Shown here: positions 60,485-64,000 of the stretch, piece after piece
Position numbering within the stretch: position 1 is the first letter of the stretch
Layout of the letters: each line of letters begins with the position of its first letter
NCBI RefSeq assembly: GCF_001514215.1
Contig: NZ_KQ948860.1
Coordinates: 212,590-276,589 of the forward strand
DNA: 64,000 nucleotides
Direction of reading: 5' to 3'
From: Streptomyces bungoensis
GTDB taxonomy: Bacteria; Actinomycetota; Actinomycetes; Streptomycetales; Streptomycetaceae
Made by a program: the position numbers and the translations under genes
The notes under the pieces: model-generated
The model's input: only the letters and a program-made list of their open reading frames with translations
Told to the model about the DNA's origin: nothing
Databases searched by the model: none

Positions 60485-61345
60485 TCAGGCGGGCGTGCGC
60501 TGCTCCAGGGCGCGGGGCGCGGGCGGCTCGTACCCGGGCGGGGTGGCGGAGCAGAAGACGCACCGGTCGCCGATGACGTCGAGGCCGCACCAGTGGCAGG
60601 CGGTCTGCCGTACGGAGGTGACCAGTTGGTAGAGCACGGAGAGGTCGGCGAGGTAGCTGCAGAACTCGATCACGCGGCCGGTCCCCCACCACTGCGCGGA
60701 CTCGGCGGGCAGCGGGGCCTCGCGCAGGCCGTGCGCCGTCCACTCCTCGGCGAGGCCGGCGACCCAGTCGCTCTGGAGCTGCCCCTTGGCGACGAGCATC
60801 CAGGTGCCGAACTCGGGCCCCTTGAGGGTGGCGCCCGGGGCGACCTTCACGAGCTGCGGCTCGGGGTGGGCGACGACGGCGAACTGGCTGCCCGGCACCC
60901 AGGACTTGGCGTGTGATCTCAGCCCGACGGGGACCCGGTCCAGCCGGGCGACGGAGCCGAGGACGGCGCCGGCGTGGACGTAGTGGGTGAGCAGCCGCCC
61001 GGCGGAGGCGAGCACGCCGGGGCTGAGGTCGCAGGAGGCGAGCTGGCGCAGCTGCCGGGCGAGGACGGCCACGCCGAGCGGGGGCAGCTCCGGCCGGAAG
61101 AGGGCGACGCGGTCGCTCTCCAGCAGCGCGCGCAGCGTGTACAGCCGTCGTACGACGGGCTCGGGCGTGGCCTGGGAGCAGACGACGACCACGTATCCGT
61201 ACTGCTCGGTCAGCGCGTGCAGTTCGGTGAGGGTCTGCTCCAGCGGGCGCCGGTCGAGGTCGCGCAGCACGGCGGCGGGCATGGTCCGCTCGTCCTGCGC
61301 CGGCAGTGCCATGTCGGCACTGGTCACGGCGATGACAGTTGGCAC
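60485..61345 (-). CDS. Conserved Tad-locus protein with C-terminal zinc ribbon, unknown function
   Basis: 286 residues from GTG 61345, preceded by GGGGAG. No catalytic motif is recognised in the first 240 residues, which have alternating strands and helices (TEQYGYVVVVCSQATPEPVV). The C-terminus holds CHWCGLDVIGDRCVFC, a four-cysteine zinc ribbon, followed by a Pro-rich tail. It is the first gene of the minus-strand Tad unit, 62 bp ahead of cpaB. A role in controlling or coupling the machine is inference from position. Confidence 0.75.
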   Translation of the reverse strand: MPTVIAVTSADMALPAQDERTMPAAVLRDLDRRPLEQTLTELHALTEQYGYVVVVCSQATPEPVVRRLYTLRALLESDRVALFRPELPPLGVAVLARQLRQLASCDLSPGVLASAGRLLTHYVHAGAVLGSVARLDRVPVGLRSHAKSWVPGSQFAVVAHPEPQLVKVAPGATLKGPEFGTWMLVAKGQLQSDWVAGLAEEWTAHGLREAPLPAESAQWWGTGRVIEFCSYLADLSVLYQLVTSVRQTACHWCGLDVIGDRCVFCSATPPGYEPPAPRALEQRTPA

Positions 61346-61390
61346 GCGCAGCTCCCCGCTCTTCGCACCGTTCGGCCCACCGGTGTCACT

Positions 61391-61402
61391 CCGACGCGTC
61401 GG
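61391..61402. promoter_or_regulatory. 12-bp palindrome upstream of the Tad unit
   Basis: CCGACGCGTCGG, 46 bp before the first gene of the pilus unit. The 307-bp space 61346-61652 also holds the chitinase promoter. It could be an operator for the Tad transcript, but a GC-rich palindrome of this size can arise by chance. Confidence 0.3.
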
Positions 61403-61544
61403 TACGACTTCGTTGCGTGACTACCTGAGCACTGTAACCACGGCCTGATGGCCGGAGAACAGCGTTTGTGTAGCTCATGTGGAACTCCCCGGTCACAAGT
61501 CCCTCCAAAACCGGACAGGTTGAGCGGGCGAGCGACGGCGATTT

Positions 61545-61582
61545 TGGTCTGGACCTCTTGACAGCCGGATTGGCCTAGACCA
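61545..61582 (+). promoter_or_regulatory. Chitinase promoter with direct/inverted repeats (DasR-like)
   Basis: TGGTCTGGACCT (61545-61556) lies just before a TTGACA -35 (61558-61563), and TGGCCTAGACCA (61571-61582) follows it. The second matches 12 of 16 positions of the DasR site ACTGGTCTAGACCACT. Streptomycete chitinase promoters are known to carry paired 12-bp repeats of this kind around the -35. Confidence 0.75.
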
Positions 61583-61652
61583 ACTTGGAGGCCAGCGGTG
61601 GCCACCGTCCTCACCCCCACCTCCCCACCCCACTCCCCCACCGGAGGCCCCA

Positions 61653-63380
61653 GTGGACCGCGCATCAGGCATGCCCGAACCACGCAGCAGAGCACGCGAC
61701 AGACGGCGGTTCGCCACGTGGTCCGCCACCACCGCCCTCGCCCTCGCGGTGGCCGGCCTCGCCGCCGCCCCCGCCTCCGCCGCGGACGTCGACAACGCCA
61801 GGAACGCCGGCTTCGAGTCGGGCCTCGCCGACTGGACGTGCTCGGCGAACAGCGGCACGACGGTGTCCTCCCCGGTCCACTCCGGCTCCGCGGCCCTGAA
61901 GGCGACCCCGGCCGGCCAGGACAACGCCCAGTGCACCCAGTCGGTCGCGGTCGCGCCCAACTCCACCTACACGCTGAGCGCGTGGGTCCAGGGCGGCTAC
62001 TCCTACCTCGGCGTGACGGGCACGGGCACGACGGACGTCTCGACCTGGACCCCGGACACGTCGTCCTGGAAGCAGCTGTCGACGACGTTCACCACGGGCG
62101 CGTCGACGAAGTCCGTCACCGTCTACACCCACGGCTGGTACGGCCAGGCGCCCTACTACGCCGACGACGTCTCGGTGTACGGCCCCGACGGCGGCGGTGG
62201 CACGGACCCGGGCCCCACGGTCCCGTCCGCCCCGTCCGGCCTGGCGGTCTCCGGTACGACGTCCTCCTCGGTGTCCCTGTCCTGGTCCCCGGTGTCCGGC
62301 GCGACCGGCTACAACGTCTACCGCGACGGGACCAGGGTGACGGCGGTGACGGGCACGTCGGCCACGGTGACCGGCCTGGCGGCGTCCACGTCGTACGGCT
62401 TCCAGGTGACGGCGACCAACGCGGCGGGCGAGTCCGGCAGGTCGGCGACGGTGACGGGCACGACCTCCGCGACGACCGGCGGCGGGGGCGGTTCCCTGCC
62501 GAAGCACGCGGTGACGGGCTACTGGCAGAACTTCAACAACGGGGCGACGGTCCAGAAGCTGTCGGACGTGCCGTCCGCCTACGACATCGTCGCGGTCGCC
62601 TTCGCGGACGCGAGCACGACGCCGGGCGCGGTGACCTTCAGCCTCGACTCGGCCGGCCTCGGCGGCTACACCGTCGACCAGTTCAAGGCCGACATCAAGG
62701 CCAAGCAGGCCGCCGGCAAGAAGGTCGTCATCTCGATCGGCGGCCAGAACGGCACCGTCTCGGTGAACGACTCGGCGTCGGCGGCGAACTTCGCGAACTC
62801 CGTCTACTCGCTGATGCGGACGTACGGCTTCGACGGCGTCGACATCGACCTGGAGAACGGCCTCAACGCGACGTACATGACGCAGGCACTGCGCTCGCTG
62901 TCCGCCAAGGCGGGCTCGTCGCTCGTCCTCACGATGGCCCCGCAGACCATCGACATGCAGTCGACGTCGAACTCCTACTTCCAGACGGCGCTGAACGTGA
63001 AGGACATCCTCACGGTCGTCAACATGCAGTACTACAACAGCGGTTCGATGCTGGGCTGCGACGGCAAGGTCTACAGCCAGGGCTCGGTGGACTTCCTCAC
63101 GGCCCTCGCCTGCATCCAGCTCCAGGGCGGCCTGTCCCCGTCCCAGGTGGGTCTGGGCCTCCCGGCCTCCACCAGCGCGGCGGGCAGCGGCTACGTCTCC
63201 CCGACCGTGGTGAACAACGCCCTGGACTGCCTGACGAAGGGCACGGGCTGCGGCACCTTCAGACCCTCCAGGACGTACCCGGACCTGCGGGGCGCGATGA
63301 CCTGGTCGACCAACTGGGACGCCGCGTCGGGCAACGCGTGGTCGAACTCGGTGGGCGCGCATGTGCACGGGCTGCCGTAA
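61653..63380 (+). CDS. Secreted family 18 chitinase with CBM and fibronectin III domains
   Basis: 575 residues from GTG 61653 with GGAGG upstream. Signal peptide with a twin-Arg-like basic start (RDRRRFATWSATTALALAVA) ends near Ala43. A carbohydrate-binding beta domain (residues 45-177), Gly/Pro linker, fibronectin III (189-272), poly-Gly linker and the GH18 domain (284-575) follow. The active-site motif FDGVDIDLEN places the catalytic acid at Glu401; SIGGQNG is the second strand motif. It hydrolyses chitin outside the cell. The operator suggests DasR control by N-acetylglucosamine. The closest gene I remember is the chitinase SCO5003. Confidence 0.95.
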   Translation: MDRASGMPEPRSRARDRRRFATWSATTALALAVAGLAAAPASAADVDNARNAGFESGLADWTCSANSGTTVSSPVHSGSAALKATPAGQDNAQCTQSVAVAPNSTYTLSAWVQGGYSYLGVTGTGTTDVSTWTPDTSSWKQLSTTFTTGASTKSVTVYTHGWYGQAPYYADDVSVYGPDGGGGTDPGPTVPSAPSGLAVSGTTSSSVSLSWSPVSGATGYNVYRDGTRVTAVTGTSATVTGLAASTSYGFQVTATNAAGESGRSATVTGTTSATTGGGGGSLPKHAVTGYWQNFNNGATVQKLSDVPSAYDIVAVAFADASTTPGAVTFSLDSAGLGGYTVDQFKADIKAKQAAGKKVVISIGGQNGTVSVNDSASAANFANSVYSLMRTYGFDGVDIDLENGLNATYMTQALRSLSAKAGSSLVLTMAPQTIDMQSTSNSYFQTALNVKDILTVVNMQYYNSGSMLGCDGKVYSQGSVDFLTALACIQLQGGLSPSQVGLGLPASTSAAGSGYVSPTVVNNALDCLTKGTGCGTFRPSRTYPDLRGAMTWSTNWDAASGNAWSNSVGAHVHGLP

Positions 63381-63401
63381 CGGAGGCCGGTGACCTGCGC
63401 G

Positions 63402-63445
63402 ACGCGGCGACGCCCGGGCCCCGGCGGGTCCGGGCGTCGCCGCGT
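63402..63445 (+). terminator. Strong hairpin terminator after the chitinase gene
   Basis: A 16-base perfect stem (63402-63417 with 63430-63445, ACGCGGCGACGCCCGG type) around a 12-base loop, 22 bp past the stop. Confidence 0.85.
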
Positions 63446-63532
63446 GCGTCCGGGGTCGTTTCCGGCCAGAGGCCGTCGCGGGCGAGGGTTTCACGTTGCA
63501 GCTCTCGATGTGCTGGTGTGATGATCCGACGC

Positions 63533-64000
63533 ATGACTGGCCACGGGGGTGGCTCCGGCTCGACGGGGCAAGTACGCAGGTCACGGCTGTCGGAGTACGC
63601 GGAGCACACGAAGACGACCGAACCGGCCGCCGTCTCGGAGGACGAGGTCGTGAAGCGGCGGCGTCTCGAATTCCGGGCCGTCCTCGGTGAGTTCCGCCGT
63701 ACGCCCGTCCTCGTGCCGGTGGACGACGACGAGGTGCCCCTGACCGCCGACCACGGCGGCCTGCGCTGGATCCTGGCGTTCTCGACCGAGGCGGCACTGG
63801 CCCGGTTCGCGGTCGCGCGGGGCGAGGGCGAACGGGAGTGGGCGTACCAGCGGGTGCTGGGAGCGCGGCTGCTGGACGTGGCGGTGCCCGCGGTGGGGGT
63901 GCCGTGCGGGGTGGCCCTGGACGCGGGGAGCGGCGACGAAGGGGTGCTGTTCCCACCGGTGACGGGGATCGTGCCGGACGCGGCGGCCGTGGACAGGAGT
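63533..64000 (+). CDS. SseB-like protein, N-terminal part (runs off the window)
   Basis: 156 codons open to the window edge from ATG 63533. After a Gly/Ser-rich start, EFRAVLGEFRRTPVLVPVDD, GGLRWILAFSTEAALARFAV and PCGVALDAGSGDEGVLFPP fit the SseB N-terminal fold common in streptomycetes. Function is not established in this group. TTGCAG (63496-63501) and TGATGAT (63519-63525) may form a promoter that makes the transcript leaderless. Confidence 0.7.
   Translation, partial: MTGHGGGSGSTGQVRRSRLSEYAEHTKTTEPAAVSEDEVVKRRRLEFRAVLGEFRRTPVLVPVDDDEVPLTADHGGLRWILAFSTEAALARFAVARGEGEREWAYQRVLGARLLDVAVPAVGVPCGVALDAGSGDEGVLFPPVTGIVPDAAAVDRS

Overview
The window is high-GC actinobacterial DNA that I read as a Streptomyces chromosome. 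Codons are strongly G/C-biased in third position, many genes start with GTG, there is a WhiB-like protein, and many signalling genes are SpoIIE/RsbU-type. As far as I remember the S. coelicolor map, the order runs from a second succinate dehydrogenase pair (SCO5106-5107) through xseA-xseB, ispH, glpX, fumB-fumC and oxyR-ahpCD down to a family 18 chitinase (SCO5003). Most of the content is therefore core-chromosome material. The actinorhodin cluster that S. coelicolor carries in this interval is absent. I saw no rRNA, tRNA, CRISPR array, insertion sequence or prophage.

Layout. 1-2.9 kb: end of a membrane anchor gene, then flavoprotein and iron-sulfur subunits of a succinate dehydrogenase/fumarate reductase. 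2.9-6.2 kb: a divergent pair, an anchored glycosidase-like protein with Pro/Ala repeats and a coiled-coil membrane protein. 6.2-11.5 kb: a PAS-GAF-SpoIIE-ATPase phosphatase, a stand-alone anti-sigma-type ATPase, a Nudix hydrolase, a tiny SPOR-like protein and a GntR regulator. 11.5-16.7 kb: a DUF4190-type septum-formation-like membrane protein, a frameshifted RraA-like gene, a COG4705-like membrane protein, small proteins and a second SpoIIE phosphatase. 16.8-28.5 kb: ychF, a membrane protein with a TTA codon, ppgK, ispH, xseA-xseB, a DUF4245 protein, glpX, a WhiB-like gene, a DUF1707 protein, and class I (Fe-S) and class II fumarases side by side. An iron-box-like site lies upstream of the class I gene.

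28.5-35.7 kb: DUF402 protein, a third SpoIIE phosphatase with a TTA codon, a bifunctional penicillin-binding protein, and a band-7 protein coupled to a ribbon-helix-helix protein under a promoter with a perfect palindrome between -35 and -10. 35.7-39.3 kb: PadR regulator, ABC ATPase and FtsX-like permease, translationally coupled behind a promoter with tandem GTATAC repeats. 39.3-41.5 kb: oxyR divergent from ahpC-ahpD, a peroxide-stress module. 41.5-49.7 kb: AI-2E-type transporter, secreted transglycosylase-like protein, PIN-PhoH ATPase, cis-prenyltransferase, methyltransferase, DinB protein, acetyltransferase and DUF192 protein.

49.7-61.3 kb: a complete minus-strand Tad/Flp pilus locus. In transcription order it holds a zinc-ribbon protein, CpaB, CpaE, two TadE pseudopilins, TadA, TadB, TadC, a histidine kinase, a response regulator, the Flp pilin, a TadG-like protein, a lipoprotein and an OmpA-domain protein. 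The kinase has a repeat-expanded, apparently frameshifted N-terminus and the regulator carries a TTA codon. 61.6-64 kb: a secreted chitinase behind DasR-like operator repeats, and the start of an SseB-like gene running off the window.

The most unusual points are the repeat-driven frame change in the Tad kinase, a 39-bp palindromic repeat inserted in frame in the band-7 gene, the operator between -35 and -10 of the band-7/ribbon-helix-helix operon, the iron box by the Fe-S fumarase, and TTA codons confined to three genes.
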